This document shows positions 37,101 to 46,817 of a stretch of DNA of 52,107 bases, one piece after another. Position 1 is the stretch's first letter, and every line of letters begins with the position of its first letter. The notes beneath the pieces are model-generated. The model worked only from the letters and a program-made list of their open reading frames with translations, ran no database searches and had not been told where the DNA came from. Position numbers and translations under genes: made by a program. Origin of the DNA: Pseudomonadota bacterium (lineage in GTDB: Bacteria > Pseudomonadota > Gammaproteobacteria > Burkholderiales > Burkholderiaceae_C); the NCBI GenBank assembly GCA_029561195.1, contig JAKQJK010000088.1, positions 1 through 52,107 of the forward strand. Reading direction: 5' to 3'.

Positions 37101-37361
37101 ATGCAAACCGTCAAGATGTACACCACAGCCGTTTGCCCCTACTGCATTCGTGCCAAGCAACTGCTGAATGCCCGGGGCGTTTCCGAGATAGAGGAGATCC
37201 GCGTGGACCTGCTTGCCGACGAGCGGAGTCGCATGATGGAACTCACAGGGCGGCGCACCGTACCGCAGATATTCATAGGCCAGACTCACGTCGGTGGCTG
37301 CGATGACTTGATGGCGCTGGACGGGCGAGGTGCCCTGATGCCCTTGCTCACTGGCACCTGA
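37101..37361 (+). CDS. grxC: Glutaredoxin 3
   Basis: 86 residues with the dithiol active site CPYC at 12-15 (TTAVCPYCIRAK), TVPQIFIG with the cis-proline near 54, and GGCDDLMALDGRG. It reduces disulfides using glutathione in the cytoplasm. It lies between the rhodanese gene and secB; a 95-nt gap separates it from secB. Together with grxD at 3.7 kb the window encodes both main glutaredoxin classes. Confidence 0.96.
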   Translation: MQTVKMYTTAVCPYCIRAKQLLNARGVSEIEEIRVDLLADERSRMMELTGRRTVPQIFIGQTHVGGCDDLMALDGRGALMPLLTGT

Positions 37362-37456
37362 GATAATCTGCTTCGACTGATTTTCTTACGTTCCTGATTG
37401 CCGACGCACCCGTTCTACCAACCGGGCCGGCTTCGTTTTAACCTGAAAGAGTTTCC

Positions 37457-37915
37457 ATGGCTGACCAGCAAGACCCCGTGTTCCAGATACAGCGCGTTTA
37501 CCTGAAGGGCGCTTCCTTGGAGCAGCCCAATTCTCCGGCCATTCTGCTGGAACAGGAGCAACCCACTGTTGATATACAGCTGGGCGTCAATGCATCGCCG
37601 GTGGCCGACGGCATTTTTGAAGTTACCGTGACCGCGACCGTGCAGACCAAGATCAAGGACAAAACCGTGTTTCTGATCGAAGCCCAGCAGGCCGGCATAT
37701 TTGAGATTCGCAACCTGCCTGAAGAGCAGATGAGTCAGATCATGGGCATCGCTTGTCCCCAAATCGTATACCCCTACCTGCGTGGTAACGTTGCGGATCT
37801 GATCCAGCGCGGAGGTTTTCCGCCTGTGCACCTTTCAGAAATCAACTTCCAGGCCATGTACGAGCAACAGCAGGCGCAGACGGATGACGATGCCCCACGC
37901 ATTGTGACGCAATAG
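37457..37915 (+). CDS. secB: Protein-export chaperone SecB
   Basis: 152 residues. Tetrameric cytoplasmic chaperone that keeps preproteins unfolded and passes them to Sec[40 protein letters not shown] and [24 protein letters not shown] are strongly conserved (each cited as short landmarks). The acidic Gln-rich C-terminus varies in the family. GAAAGAG precedes the ATG. The gap to gpsA is almost filled by copy B of the dispersed repeat. Confidence 0.97.
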   Translation: MADQQDPVFQIQRVYLKGASLEQPNSPAILLEQEQPTVDIQLGVNASPVADGIFEVTVTATVQTKIKDKTVFLIEAQQAGIFEIRNLPEEQMSQIMGIACPQIVYPYLRGNVADLIQRGGFPPVHLSEINFQAMYEQQQAQTDDDAPRIVTQ

Positions 37916-37920
37916 GATAT

Positions 37921-37972
37921 TTTAGGCGTCTAGCCGCGTCCATTATGCGTTAGTCGCTATGAAAATAGTAGC
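37921..37972 (-). repeat. Dispersed palindromic element, copy B (secB/gpsA gap)
   Basis: Read on the minus strand: head GCTACTATTTTCATAGC (GCTA-N9-TAGC), then GACTAACGCATAATGGACG and CGGCTAGACGCCTAAA. It lies 5 nt after the secB stop and ends 3 nt before the gpsA ATG, so it makes up nearly the whole gap and replaces the normal ribosome-binding region of gpsA. Its orientation is opposite to the flanking genes. Confidence 0.7.
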
Positions 37973-37975
37973 GCC

Positions 37976-38974
37976 ATGAGAATCGTCATTCTGGGTGCAG
38001 GTGCATGGGGTACGGCATTGGCTGTCAGTGCGTGCCAAAACACAAAGGCCGGTCACGTCGTCAGCCTGTGGGCCAGGGATCCTTTGCAGGCCTCAGGCAT
38101 GCGCGCCGAACGTGTGAATGCCCGTTACTTGTCAGAAGTAGCTTTGCCCTCTCAACTGGATATTTTCTCCGGCCCGCTGGACCCGCTGAAAATGGACCTG
38201 ATTGTGGTGGGGACTCCCATGGCGGGCCTGCGCGGCATGCTGCAGCAATTGCAAGAATGTAAGGTGCCTGTTGCGTGGTTGTGCAAAGGGTTTGAACCTG
38301 CTTTTGAATCCGACTCTGGCCTTCTAGCTCATGAAATACAAGCTCGGGTTGCTCCCAAGTTGCGAGCGGGTGTCCTGAGCGGGCCTAGTTTTGCGCAGGA
38401 AGTGGCTCTTGGCAAACCGACCGCACTGGTTGCTGCGAGCGAACATGAGTTGGTACGCGACGCATTGGTCGAAGCCTTTCATAGCCCATCATTGCGTGTA
38501 TATGCCAACGATGACATCGTCGGTGTGGAGGTGGGGGGCGCGGTCAAGAACGTCCTCGCCATTGCGACCGGCCTGTGTGATGGCCTTCAGCTTGGCCTCA
38601 ATGCCCGTGCAGCGCTCATCACGCGGGGCTTGAGCGAAATGATCAGATTGGGCGTTGCTTTGGGTGCCAGGGCAGAGACTTTCATGGGCTTGAGCGGGCT
38701 GGGCGACCTTGTTCTGACAGCGACCGGTGATCTTTCACGTAATCGCAAAGTGGGTCTCGCCCTGGGGCGGGGACAAACCCTGACCCAAGCGATAGAGTCA
38801 TTGGGGCACGTGGCAGAAGGCGTTTACTGCGCGCGCACGGTTGTGCAGCGCGCCCAAAACCTGGGGATAGACATGCCAATTTCATCCGCCGTCGTGGCGT
38901 TGCTGGACGGGCAGATAACGCCAGCGCAGGCGGTGACAGCCTTGATGGGCCGTGAGGCCAGGGAAGAAACCTGA
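37976..38974 (+). CDS. gpsA: Glycerol-3-phosphate dehydrogenase [NAD(P)+]
   Basis: 332 residues. Reduces dihydroxyacetone phosphate to sn-glycerol-3-phosphate for phospholipid synthesis. The nucleotide-binding [10 protein letters not shown] starts at residue 7, and the catalytic lysine lies in [28 protein letters not shown] is also conserved. The ATG at 37976 directly abuts copy B of the dispersed repeat, leaving no recognisable Shine-Dalgarno. Linked in theme to ugp (glycerol-3-phosphate uptake) earlier in the window. Confidence 0.97.
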   Translation: MRIVILGAGAWGTALAVSACQNTKAGHVVSLWARDPLQASGMRAERVNARYLSEVALPSQLDIFSGPLDPLKMDLIVVGTPMAGLRGMLQQLQECKVPVAWLCKGFEPAFESDSGLLAHEIQARVAPKLRAGVLSGPSFAQEVALGKPTALVAASEHELVRDALVEAFHSPSLRVYANDDIVGVEVGGAVKNVLAIATGLCDGLQLGLNARAALITRGLSEMIRLGVALGARAETFMGLSGLGDLVLTATGDLSRNRKVGLALGRGQTLTQAIESLGHVAEGVYCARTVVQRAQNLGIDMPISSAVVALLDGQITPAQAVTALMGREAREET

Positions 38975-38994
38975 TACCTGCAAAATTGACTACG

Positions 38995-39858
38995 ATGAAT
39001 CAGAACTTTGGCTTTACCACTATAGAGCTGGCCCAACTGGCAGCGTCAGATACCGCGCGTGCGTTACAGGAAGATGTGGGCACTGGTGATCTCACCGCTG
39101 GTTTGATAAATGCCTCACGGCGTGCCCGAGCGCATGTTCTGGCACGCGAGCCCGCCATCATCTGTGGTGCCCCGTGGGTGGAGGCTGCCCTTCGTCAACT
39201 GGACCCCGATGTTCGTATTCACTGGCTTGTAGGCGAGGGCCAGTGGTGCAAAGCGGATCAGGTTGTACTGGAGCTGGAAGGCTCGGCCCGGGCACTACTC
39301 TCTGCTGAGCGTACGGCACTTAATTTTTTGCAGCTGCTCAGTGCCGTAGCAACCAAAACTGCCCGGTATGTTGAGGCTGTGCGCGGCTCGCGTGCGCAAA
39401 TTGTGGATACCCGTAAAACCTTGCCAGGTCTGCGGCTCGCGCAGAAGTATGCTGTGAAAACTGGCGGTGGAACCAATCACCGGATCGGTTTGTATGACGC
39501 TGTTTTGATCAAGGAAAACCATATTGCCGCCGCCGGTGGAGTGACGCAGGCGTTGAGGGCTGCTGCCAAAGTCGCCGCTCAGGCAAGCTTCATCGAGATT
39601 GAGGTGGAAACGCTGATCCAACTGGAAGAGGCCTTGCAGGCCGGTGCCCGGATGGTATTGCTCGACAACATGGAGACTCATATCCTTCGGGAAGCGGTTC
39701 GCATCAACGGCGGGCAGGCCATTCTTGAAATATCCGGTGGCGTGACGTTGGAAAGCGTCCATGCCCTTGCACTAACTGGGGTGGACCGTATCTCAATTGG
39801 GTCGTTGACCAAAGACGTTAAGGCAACGGATTTTTCGATGCGCCTTAAGGAGCTTTGA
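38995..39858 (+). CDS. nadC: Nicotinate-nucleotide pyrophosphorylase (quinolinate phosphoribosyltransferase)
   Basis: 287 residues. Converts quinolinate and PRPP to nicotinate mononucleotide. [11 protein letters not shown] near residue 27, [38 protein letters not shown] and [12 protein letters not shown] are family hallmarks. The ATG at 38995 was taken; a TTG at 38986 is in frame but unnecessary. The stop overlaps the nadA start by one base (TGATG), so the two are translationally coupled. Confidence 0.97.
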   Translation: MNQNFGFTTIELAQLAASDTARALQEDVGTGDLTAGLINASRRARAHVLAREPAIICGAPWVEAALRQLDPDVRIHWLVGEGQWCKADQVVLELEGSARALLSAERTALNFLQLLSAVATKTARYVEAVRGSRAQIVDTRKTLPGLRLAQKYAVKTGGGTNHRIGLYDAVLIKENHIAAAGGVTQALRAAAKVAAQASFIEIEVETLIQLEEALQAGARMVLLDNMETHILREAVRINGGQAILEISGGVTLESVHALALTGVDRISIGSLTKDVKATDFSMRLKEL

Positions 39859-40997
39859 TGCATGCTGGACAAACCGTGGGCGTGAACCCCGTGATTGACG
39901 TAGATTACGAGCAACCCGCAACTGAGGGTGAGTCAGCCTGCTTGACCAAACACGCCTGGGCGCGTGTGCCGTTGGAGCCTGGTCCGTTTGAGCGTGCGGC
40001 ACTCAAGGAAAAGATTCGCCGGTTGCTGAAGGACCGGAATGCCGTGATGGTTTCACACTACTACGTCCATCCGGATCTGCAGGACCTGGCTGAAGAGACG
40101 GGCGGTATTGTCAGTGACTCCCTGGAGATGGCACGCTTTGGCCGTGACCATTCTGCACAAACTCTGGTGGTATCTGGTGTTCGCTTCATGGGTGAAACAT
40201 CAAAGATTTTGTCGCCCCAAAAAACCGTTTTGATGCCTGATCTGGATGCCACCTGTTCGCTGGATTTAGGTTGCCCCATCAATGATTTCAGCAGCTTTTG
40301 CGATACGCATCCTGACCGTACGGTGGTTGTTTATGCCAATACCAGTGCGGCGGTGAAAGCCCGCTCCGACTGGCTGGTCACATCTAGCTGCGCGCTGGAC
40401 ATAGTGCGAGCCCTTAAAGACAAGGGCCACAAGATCCTGTGGGCGCCTGACCGACATCTGGGTAGTTACATCCAGCGTGAGACCGGCGCTGATATGGTGA
40501 TGTGGAATGGCGCTTGCATCGTCCACGATGAGTTCAAGGCTTTTGAACTGCAAGCACTTATGAAAGAGCACCCCGGTGCAAAAGTTCTGGTACACCCCGA
40601 GTCGCCCGCCGATGTGGTGGCGCTGGCGGACTCTGTGGGCTCTACCTCAGGCATTCTGAAGGCTGCTCACGAGATGGATGCCAAAGTGTTCATCGTCGCC
40701 ACTGACAACGGCATGATGCACAAATTGCGTACGCTCAATCCTGGCAAGCTTTTCATTGAAGCGCCCACCGCGGGCAACAGTGCTACCTGCAAAAGCTGTG
40801 CGCATTGTCCCTGGATGGCCATGAACAGCCTGGCAGGAGTGGTTCACGTCCTTGAGACGGGCAACAATGAAATCCAGGTTGATCCGGCGTTGGGCCTTCG
40901 TGCCCGTGTGCCGATTGACCGCATGTTGGCGTTCACCGCTGCGCTCAGGAGCGGACAAAATGCAGGCGCGCTTGTGCCGGATATCGGTGCGGCCTGA
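39858..40997 (+). CDS. nadA: Quinolinate synthase
   Basis: 379 residues. Condenses iminoaspartate from NadB with dihydroxyacetone phosphate to quinolinate. It needs a 4Fe-4S cluster; likely ligands are Cys133 ([11 protein letters not shown]), Cys220 ([11 protein letters not shown]) and Cys317 in CKSCAHC (311-317). [14 protein letters not shown] and [10 protein letters not shown] are typical. The ATG at 39858 overlaps the nadC stop. It converges on panC with a 3-nt gap. Confidence 0.97.
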   Translation: MHAGQTVGVNPVIDVDYEQPATEGESACLTKHAWARVPLEPGPFERAALKEKIRRLLKDRNAVMVSHYYVHPDLQDLAEETGGIVSDSLEMARFGRDHSAQTLVVSGVRFMGETSKILSPQKTVLMPDLDATCSLDLGCPINDFSSFCDTHPDRTVVVYANTSAAVKARSDWLVTSSCALDIVRALKDKGHKILWAPDRHLGSYIQRETGADMVMWNGACIVHDEFKAFELQALMKEHPGAKVLVHPESPADVVALADSVGSTSGILKAAHEMDAKVFIVATDNGMMHKLRTLNPGKLFIEAPTAGNSATCKSCAHCPWMAMNSLAGVVHVLETGNNEIQVDPALGLRARVPIDRMLAFTAALRSGQNAGALVPDIGAA

Positions 40998-41000
40998 GAC

Positions 41001-41825
41001 CTAAAACTCCAGGTTGTCGATCAGGCGCGTAGTGCCCAACGTAGCCGCTCCCACCGCGACCAGTGGCTCGCTCTCCGTTGGCGGCAAAAGATCAGTGCGA
41101 CGCCGTATCACCATGTAATCGGGCTTCCAGCCGCGCTGGGTCAGGGTGTCCATGCCTTGGGCCTCGATGGAGGCAATGTCTTTGTCACCAGTCTTTAACG
41201 TAGCCGCCATGACTTTGAGTGCGCGCGAGAGGTGCACGGCTTCTTCCAGTTCCGCCGGCGATAAGTACCCGTTGCGTGATGACAGTGCCAGCCCGTCGGG
41301 CGCGCGGTTCGTTTCGCCGCCCACGATATCAATGGGCATTGCAAACTGCTGAACCATGCGGCGGATGATCATCAGCTGTTGGTAATCTTTCTTGCCGAAT
41401 ACCGCAATACGGGGCTGCACGCATGCAAATAGCTTCATCACCACGGTGCTAACGCCAATGAAGAAGCCAGGGCGAAAGTGTCCTTCCAATATGTCCGCCA
41501 GCTCTGCGGGTGGGTGCACTTTGTAGGTTTGAGGCTCCGGATAGAGTTCATTTTCGTGGGGTGCAAATAACACGTCACAGCCCGCCGCCGTGAGCTGGGC
41601 GCAGTCTGATGTCCAGGTGCGTGGGTAGGTGTCGAAGTCTTCGTGCGGCAAAAATTGCAGACGGTTCACAAAGATGCTGGCCACGGTCACATCACCCAAA
41701 GTTCTGGCTTGATTGACCAGTGCGATATGCCCCTCATGCAGATTGCCCATGGTGGGAACAAATGCAGGCCGCTTGTAAGCAGCAAGAAGATCACGCAGCT
41801 CGGTAATGGTGCGGGCGATTTGCAT
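41001..41825 (-). CDS. panC: Pantothenate synthetase (pantoate-beta-alanine ligase)
   Basis: 274 residues. ATP-dependent joining of pantoate and beta-alanine. The HIGH-like [10 protein letters not shown] is at 24-33, [18 protein letters not shown] and [11 protein letters not shown] near 190 match the family. It follows panB by 6 nt on the minus strand and ends the DUF3460-scpA-nadB-panB-panC group. Confidence 0.97.
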   Translation of the reverse strand: MQIARTITELRDLLAAYKRPAFVPTMGNLHEGHIALVNQARTLGDVTVASIFVNRLQFLPHEDFDTYPRTWTSDCAQLTAAGCDVLFAPHENELYPEPQTYKVHPPAELADILEGHFRPGFFIGVSTVVMKLFACVQPRIAVFGKKDYQQLMIIRRMVQQFAMPIDIVGGETNRAPDGLALSSRNGYLSPAELEEAVHLSRALKVMAATLKTGDKDIASIEAQGMDTLTQRGWKPDYMVIRRRTDLLPPTESEPLVAVGAATLGTTRLIDNLEF

Positions 41826-41831
41826 GGCGGA

Positions 41832-42656
41832 TCAATAAGTATGCAGGGTGGGGTCGGGGAAACTCTGGTCCTTGACAGCAGCCACAAAGCGGCGCACGGC
41901 ATCATCCACTCCGGAACTTCCGTCCATGAAGTTGCGGACAAAACGTGGCAATTTTCCCGTGGCGATGTTCAGCATGTCGTGTAACACCAGAACCTGACCG
42001 CTGCACTGAACACCGGCCCCGATGCCGATCACAGGAATGGGCAACGCCGCAGTCACTTCCTGCGCCACCGCGGCAGGGATGAGTTCCAGCACCAGCATGG
42101 ACGCACCGGCATCGGCCAGTTCTTGCGCCTGGCGCTTCAGCAGGGCAGCGCTATCCTCGGTTCGACCCTGAATGCGGTAGCCGCCCAGTGCATGAACCGA
42201 TTGCGGCGTGAGCCCTAGATGCGCACACACCGGTATGCCCCGCCCCACCATGAAACGCACGGTGTCTGCCGTCCAGCCACCACCTTCGAGCTTGATCATG
42301 TGCGCACCGGCCTGCATGAGCAGTGTGGCGCTTCGCATTGCCTGCTCCTTAGATTCCTGGTAGCTACCAAACGGCAGGTCGCCAATGATCCAGGCTGTGC
42401 GGTTGCCCCGTGCCACGCAGCGGGTGTGGTAACACATTTCGTCTAACGTGACAGGTACCGTGCTGGGCTGGCCTTGCAGCACCATGCCCAGGGAGTCGCC
42501 CACCAGCAGACAGTCCACGCCCGCTGCGTCCAGCGCATGGGCAAATGTGGCGTCGTAGCACGTGAGCATTGTGATCTTTTCACCCGTGGCGTGCATGTCC
42601 CGCAGGCGGTGCAGCGTGATGGGCTTGCGCGTGGAAGGCGTGGCAGATGGATTCAT
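41832..42656 (-). CDS. panB: 3-methyl-2-oxobutanoate hydroxymethyltransferase
   Basis: 274 residues. Makes ketopantoate from 2-oxoisovalerate and methylene-tetrahydrofolate, linking to the folate genes in this window. [30 protein letters not shown] and [17 protein letters not shown] carry the Mg2+ and substrate ligands. The start overlaps the nadB stop by 4 nt (ATGA). Confidence 0.97.
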   Translation of the reverse strand: MNPSATPSTRKPITLHRLRDMHATGEKITMLTCYDATFAHALDAAGVDCLLVGDSLGMVLQGQPSTVPVTLDEMCYHTRCVARGNRTAWIIGDLPFGSYQESKEQAMRSATLLMQAGAHMIKLEGGGWTADTVRFMVGRGIPVCAHLGLTPQSVHALGGYRIQGRTEDSAALLKRQAQELADAGASMLVLELIPAAVAQEVTAALPIPVIGIGAGVQCSGQVLVLHDMLNIATGKLPRFVRNFMDGSSGVDDAVRRFVAAVKDQSFPDPTLHTY

Positions 42657-44278
42657 AGTTCAGGTCCTTGCGGGGAGAGAATAGTTGGCAGCGCCTCAGT
42701 CGCCATGGCGGGGTAATCCAGACTGAAATGCAGGCCCCGGCTTTCATGCCGCCCCTGTGCCGAGCGCACGATCAGATCGGCCACCTGCACCAGGTTGCGC
42801 AGCTCAAGCAGGTCGCGCGTGACGTGAAAATGTGCGTAGAACTCCTGAATTTCACGCTTTAGAAGCGCGATGCGGTGCGCGGCGCGATCGAGCCGTTTGT
42901 TGGTGCGCACAATGCCCACGTAGTCCCACATGAAGCGACGCAGTTCGTCCCAGTTGTGGGAAATCACCACAGCCTCGTCGGCATCGGTCACACGGCTATC
43001 ATCCCAGGGCGGCAAGTCTGGTGAAGCAGCCGATCTCATACTGACAATGTCCTGCGCCGCCGCGCGTGCAAACACCATGCATTCCACCAGTGAGTTGCTG
43101 GCCAGCCGGTTGGCCCCGTGCAGTCCGGTGCAGGCGGTCTCTCCAATCGCATACAGCCCTGGCACATCGGTGTGGCCATGCAAATCGGTCAATACGCCGC
43201 CGCAGGTGTAGTGGGCAGCAGGCACCACGGGAATGGGCGATTTGCTGATGTCAATGCCCAGCTCCAGGCAGCGCGCGTAGATATTGGGGAAGTGCTCCTG
43301 CAGGAATGCCAATGACTGGTGCGAGATGTCCAGGTACATGCAGTCAAAGCCACCCTTCTTCATCTCGTAATCGATGGCACGGGCCACCACGTCGCGCGGC
43401 GCCAGCTCGGCACGTGGGTCATGCTGGGTCATGAAACGCGTACCGCCTGCCTGAGCTGGCAGCCGGAGCAGCCCCCCTTCACCACGCACCGCCTCGGTGA
43501 TCAAAAACGACTTGGCGTGCGGGTGATACAGGCAGGTTGGGTGAAACTGGATGAACTCCATGTTGCTGACGCGACAGCCTGCGCGCCACGCGGCCGCTAT
43601 GCCGTCGCCCGTGGCGGTGTCGGGATTGGTGGTGTACAGATAGACCTTGCCCGCGCCGCCTGTGGCCAGAATGGTGTGGGGAGCGCTAAAGGTCACCACG
43701 TCATCAGTGGTTTCATCCAGCGCGTAAAGTCCCAGACAACGGTTGTTTGAAGCCTCTACTGTCGTTCTGCCGGTTTTGGCGTCGAGTTTGTCCTGTGTGA
43801 TCAGGTCCACCAGCATGTGGTTCTCAAACAGCGTGATATTGGGCGTGCGGCGCACCTGGGCGATGAGCGTTTTTTGAACAGCGGCACCGGTGGCGTCAGT
43901 CACGTGCACGATGCGCCGGGCGCTGTGGCCCCCCTCGCGGGTGAGGTGGAGTTCGCCGTGCTCCTTGGAAAACGGCACGCCCAGCTCGCGCAGCCAGGCA
44001 ATGCTTTCCGGCGCATGTTCCACGACGAACCGTGTGGCTTCGGGGTCGGACAGGCCGGCTCCAGCCACCAAGGTGTCGTCCACATGCGACTCGAAGGTGT
44101 CGCCTTCGGCCAGCACGGCGGCAATGCCACCCTGCGCCCAGCCGCTGGAGCCATCGCTCATTGCACGTTTGGTGAGAATGGCCACGCGGTGAGTCGGAGC
44201 CAGGTGCAACGCGGCACTCAGTCCTGCCAGGCCGCTACCGACAATAAGCACGTCGAATTCAAATGCAGGAGAGGTCAT
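42653..44278 (-). CDS. nadB: L-aspartate oxidase
   Basis: 541 residues. FAD enzyme oxidising aspartate to iminoaspartate for NadA. The FAD motif [15 protein letters not shown] starts near 13, with [20 protein letters not shown], and [13 protein letters not shown] and [21 protein letters not shown] in the second half. Length is normal. It is followed by panB with an ATGA overlap and lies opposite in direction to nadC-nadA, so the NAD genes form two facing groups. Confidence 0.97.
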   Translation of the reverse strand: MTSPAFEFDVLIVGSGLAGLSAALHLAPTHRVAILTKRAMSDGSSGWAQGGIAAVLAEGDTFESHVDDTLVAGAGLSDPEATRFVVEHAPESIAWLRELGVPFSKEHGELHLTREGGHSARRIVHVTDATGAAVQKTLIAQVRRTPNITLFENHMLVDLITQDKLDAKTGRTTVEASNNRCLGLYALDETTDDVVTFSAPHTILATGGAGKVYLYTTNPDTATGDGIAAAWRAGCRVSNMEFIQFHPTCLYHPHAKSFLITEAVRGEGGLLRLPAQAGGTRFMTQHDPRAELAPRDVVARAIDYEMKKGGFDCMYLDISHQSLAFLQEHFPNIYARCLELGIDISKSPIPVVPAAHYTCGGVLTDLHGHTDVPGLYAIGETACTGLHGANRLASNSLVECMVFARAAAQDIVSMRSAASPDLPPWDDSRVTDADEAVVISHNWDELRRFMWDYVGIVRTNKRLDRAAHRIALLKREIQEFYAHFHVTRDLLELRNLVQVADLIVRSAQGRHESRGLHFSLDYPAMATEALPTILSPQGPEL

Positions 44279-44332
44279 GCGCAGGGGTTCTTTCGCGGTT
44301 AGGCGGGCGGTAACGGTCGTCCAGGGACGCGG

Positions 44333-45190
44333 TCACGCAGGTGAGTAGGCCAGGCGTACGTAAATGGGCGCGAATGCTTCGGCCTGCGTGATCTCGATCA
44401 GGGTTTCCTTGGCCAGCTCCAGCATGGCGATAAAGGTCACTACAAGCACGGCAGCACCTTTGGTGGGGTCAAACAGATGTTCAAACTCCACAAACTTGCG
44501 GCCCTGCAAATGGCGCAGCACGATGCTCATGTGCTCGCGCACCGACAGCTCTTCGCGGCTGATCTTGTGGTGCTGGATCAGTTTGGCGCGCTTCATGATG
44601 TCACGCCAGGCTTCCTGCAGTTCCACCACATGCACATCGGGGAAACGCGGCTGCAGCGATTGCTCGATGTACACCTGAGCCTTCAGGAAGTCGCGGCCAA
44701 ACTGCGGCATCGCGTTGAGCTTGGCGGCTGCCAGCTTCATCTGCTCGTATTCCAGCAGGCGGCGCACCAACTCTGCACGCGGGTCTTCGGGCTCCTGCCC
44801 CTCGGCGACTTTGCGCGGTGGCAGCAACATGCGTGATTTGATCTCGATCAGCATCGCTGCCATCAGCAGGTATTCGGCCGCCAGTTCGAGGTTGCGGCCC
44901 CGAATTTCGTCCACATACACCAGATACTGGCGCGTCAAGCCCGCCATGGGGATGTCCAGAATGTTGAAATTCTGCTTGCGGATCAGGTACAGCAGCAAGT
45001 CCAGCGGGCCCTCAAAGGCCTCCAGAAACACCTCCAGTGCGTCTGGAGGGATGTACAAATCCTGTGGCATGGCGAACAGCGGTTCGCCGTACAGGCGTGC
45101 CAACGCAACCTGGTCCACAACGTCAGGCATGCCCGCCAAAGCCGGTGTGAGCGCCGGTATCAGCGAATCGCTGTCAACAGTCTGGGTCAT
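44333..45190 (-). CDS. scpA: Segregation and condensation protein A
   Basis: 285 residues. Kleisin subunit bridging Smc heads for chromosome condensation. FEGPLDLLLYLIRKQNFNILDIPM near residue 54 is the kleisin N-terminal signature (cited as FEGPLDLLLYLI), followed by ELAAEYLLMAAMLIEIKSRMLLP. The C-terminal winged helix ends FAPIYVRL. No scpB is in the window. It is 54 nt upstream of nadB on the same strand, and copy C of the repeat lies directly upstream of its start. Confidence 0.95.
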   Translation of the reverse strand: MTQTVDSDSLIPALTPALAGMPDVVDQVALARLYGEPLFAMPQDLYIPPDALEVFLEAFEGPLDLLLYLIRKQNFNILDIPMAGLTRQYLVYVDEIRGRNLELAAEYLLMAAMLIEIKSRMLLPPRKVAEGQEPEDPRAELVRRLLEYEQMKLAAAKLNAMPQFGRDFLKAQVYIEQSLQPRFPDVHVVELQEAWRDIMKRAKLIQHHKISREELSVREHMSIVLRHLQGRKFVEFEHLFDPTKGAAVLVVTFIAMLELAKETLIEITQAEAFAPIYVRLAYSPA

Positions 45191-45196
45191 TCAGTT

Positions 45197-45250
45197 GCTA
45201 TAAAAATAGTAGCTACAAACGCATATCCGGAGAGGACTAGGTCCCTATTT
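45197..45250 (+). repeat. Dispersed palindromic element, copy C (DUF3460/scpA gap)
   Basis: Head GCTATAAAAATAGTAGC (GCTA-N9-TAGC), then TACAAACGCATATCCGG and GGACTAGGTCCCTATTT. It occupies most of the 76-nt gap between the DUF3460 gene and scpA and ends 6 nt from the scpA ATG. Orientation is opposite to both genes. Confidence 0.7.
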
Positions 45251-45266
45251 GGCTACCAATGCCGTG

Positions 45267-45485
45267 CTATTTTGAGTCGGTCTGGTAGACGTAGGGCTTT
45301 TGTGGCACGCGCGCGGCCCGGTACTCGGCCCAGGCGTTACGGTCTACGGCTTTGTCCCACAGCAATTCGCGGCCCAGACGCTGCTTGGCCTCCAGATCAG
45401 GCTTTGCGGCTTTGAGCTGGTCGATGAATTGGGTGGCTTCAGACTGGTAGTCCGGGCGGCGGAAGATGGATTGCAATAACGACAT
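45267..45485 (-). CDS. DUF3460 family small protein
   Basis: 72 residues starting MSLLQSIFRRPDYQSEATQF and ending PQKPYVYQTDSK. The pattern (short basic start, FIDQLKAAKPDLEAKQRLGR, LLWDK, N.W..Y) is what I remember as DUF3460, a betaproteobacterial family beside scpA/panC. It is basic and probably cytoplasmic; function unknown. The ATG at 45485 has a purine-rich AGAGGTAAG upstream. Larger in-frame ORFs to 46091 are not coding. Confidence 0.85.
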   Translation of the reverse strand: MSLLQSIFRRPDYQSEATQFIDQLKAAKPDLEAKQRLGRELLWDKAVDRNAWAEYRAARVPQKPYVYQTDSK

Positions 45486-45521
45486 AAACTTACCTCTTTG
45501 GTCAATTTTACCGGGGCTGAC

Positions 45522-46046
45522 ATGCACAACTGTAATTTGTTCTCCATCCGGCGTTTCCTGATCATGGCGGCGCTGCTGGGGGCGGTGTTGGGGCTGGCCG
45601 CCTGCGACCAGCAGCGCATCAACGAACTCGAAGACGGCGTGGCCACTGAAGGTGATGTGCGACTGAAGTTTGGAGAGCCCGAAAAAGTGTGGGAAGGGCC
45701 TAGTGGCGCCCGGATATTTGAATACAACCGACAGCCGGCTGGGCATGTCAACTACATGATCACCATTGGGACTAACGGCAAAATGAGCGCCCTGCGCCAG
45801 GTGTTGACGCCTGAAAACTTTGCCAAAGTGCAACCTGGCATGGTGATGGAAGACGTGCGCAAAATGCTGGGTAAACCGATGAAAATTACGCCCTACGAGT
45901 TCAAGCGGGAAATTGCTTATGACTGGCGTTTCATGGATACCCAGAAATCGATGGTGTTCACCGTGTACTTTGACCCTGACTACCGGGTGCTGCGCACAGC
46001 CCGCATGGTTGACCCGGATACGCAGGAGGGCGGCGCTACGCGATGA
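45522..46046 (+). CDS. BamE/SmpA-like outer-membrane lipoprotein
   Basis: 174 residues from ATG 45522. A lipoprotein signal peptide ends in the lipobox LAAC (in VLGLAACDQQ), so the mature protein begins at that Cys, near residue 27. Two BamE/OmlA-type half-motifs follow: GDVRLKFGEPEKVWEG and VQPGMVMEDVRKMLGKPMKI, the second being the classic one. BamE family members assist outer-membrane protein assembly, but this protein is longer than BamE and may be a relative with a different role. ATG 45564 is an alternative start. It overlaps the next gene by 4 nt. Confidence 0.82.
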   Translation: MHNCNLFSIRRFLIMAALLGAVLGLAACDQQRINELEDGVATEGDVRLKFGEPEKVWEGPSGARIFEYNRQPAGHVNYMITIGTNGKMSALRQVLTPENFAKVQPGMVMEDVRKMLGKPMKITPYEFKREIAYDWRFMDTQKSMVFTVYFDPDYRVLRTARMVDPDTQEGGATR

Positions 46047-46813
46047 GCGATATTCCTGGAGGAGGATTTGAATCCCTCCAGTTCGATCCACCGTTCGTCC
46101 GCGAGGCGCATGGAACCAGATCCCTGCATTTCACATATGGTGAACTGCAAAGCCAGATGCAAACGGGCAGCCCCTGGCATCTGGAGGTGGATTACACCCG
46201 CACGATGATGGGGTTCCTGTTGTTCAACAACAACCCTGCCGTCGTTGGCATGATCGGTTTGGGTGGTGGTTCCCTAGTGAAATTTTGCTACCAGCATCTG
46301 GTGCACGCCCGAGTGATGGTTGCTGAAATTAATCCTCACGTTATTGCGCTGCGAGATACTTTTCAGATTCCTCCTGACAATGAACGGCTTCAGGTCATCG
46401 CCTGTGATGGCGCACGCTGGGTGCGTGATCTGCCTTCAACGACAGACGTGCTGATGGTAGACGGGTTCGACGCCAGGGGACAGTCTGCGCAACTGTGCTC
46501 TCAGGCTTTCTATGATTCATGTGTCCAGGCACTGTCCCCGCGCGGCTTGCTGGTGGTGAACCTGCACCGTGATCACCTGGACTATCCGTTGCTTCTGGAG
46601 CGCATCAATCGCAGCTTTAATGGCGCCACTCTTGAAACGCTGGCGGAAGAAAAAAGTAACGGAATTATTTTTGCGTTCAAGGACGCCACCGTGCTACAGC
46701 ATCCCAACAGTTTGAAAAAAAGCCTCCAGCATCTGGACCCCCAGGCGCGTTTGCAACTCACACCCGAACTGGCCCTCATCCTCTGGCAGATGAAGAACCC
46801 TCATCTGCCGTAA
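46043..46813 (+). CDS. Spermidine-synthase-like methyltransferase-fold protein
   Basis: 256 residues. GMIGLGGGSLVKFCYQ near residue 69 is the nucleotide-binding loop of polyamine aminopropyltransferases, followed by VAEINPHVIALR and VIACDGARWVRDLPSTTDVLMVD. Several residues that bind putrescine in SpeE are not obvious, and the N-terminal beta domain is short, so activity as a true spermidine synthase is uncertain. Coupled to the BamE-like lipoprotein by ATGA overlap. A 7-bp hairpin lies just after the start (46056-46081). Its 3' end is 4 nt from a convergent SulP gene. Confidence 0.8.
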   Translation: MSDIPGGGFESLQFDPPFVREAHGTRSLHFTYGELQSQMQTGSPWHLEVDYTRTMMGFLLFNNNPAVVGMIGLGGGSLVKFCYQHLVHARVMVAEINPHVIALRDTFQIPPDNERLQVIACDGARWVRDLPSTTDVLMVDGFDARGQSAQLCSQAFYDSCVQALSPRGLLVVNLHRDHLDYPLLLERINRSFNGATLETLAEEKSNGIIFAFKDATVLQHPNSLKKSLQHLDPQARLQLTPELALILWQMKNPHLP

Positions 46814-46817
46814 ATGA

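Noticed and set aside
46056..46081. Hairpin with tRNA-like TTTGAATCCC sequence near the start of the spermidine-synthase-like gene.
   Set aside because: No D-arm, anticodon arm or acceptor stem can be built around it; it is coding sequence with a local stem.
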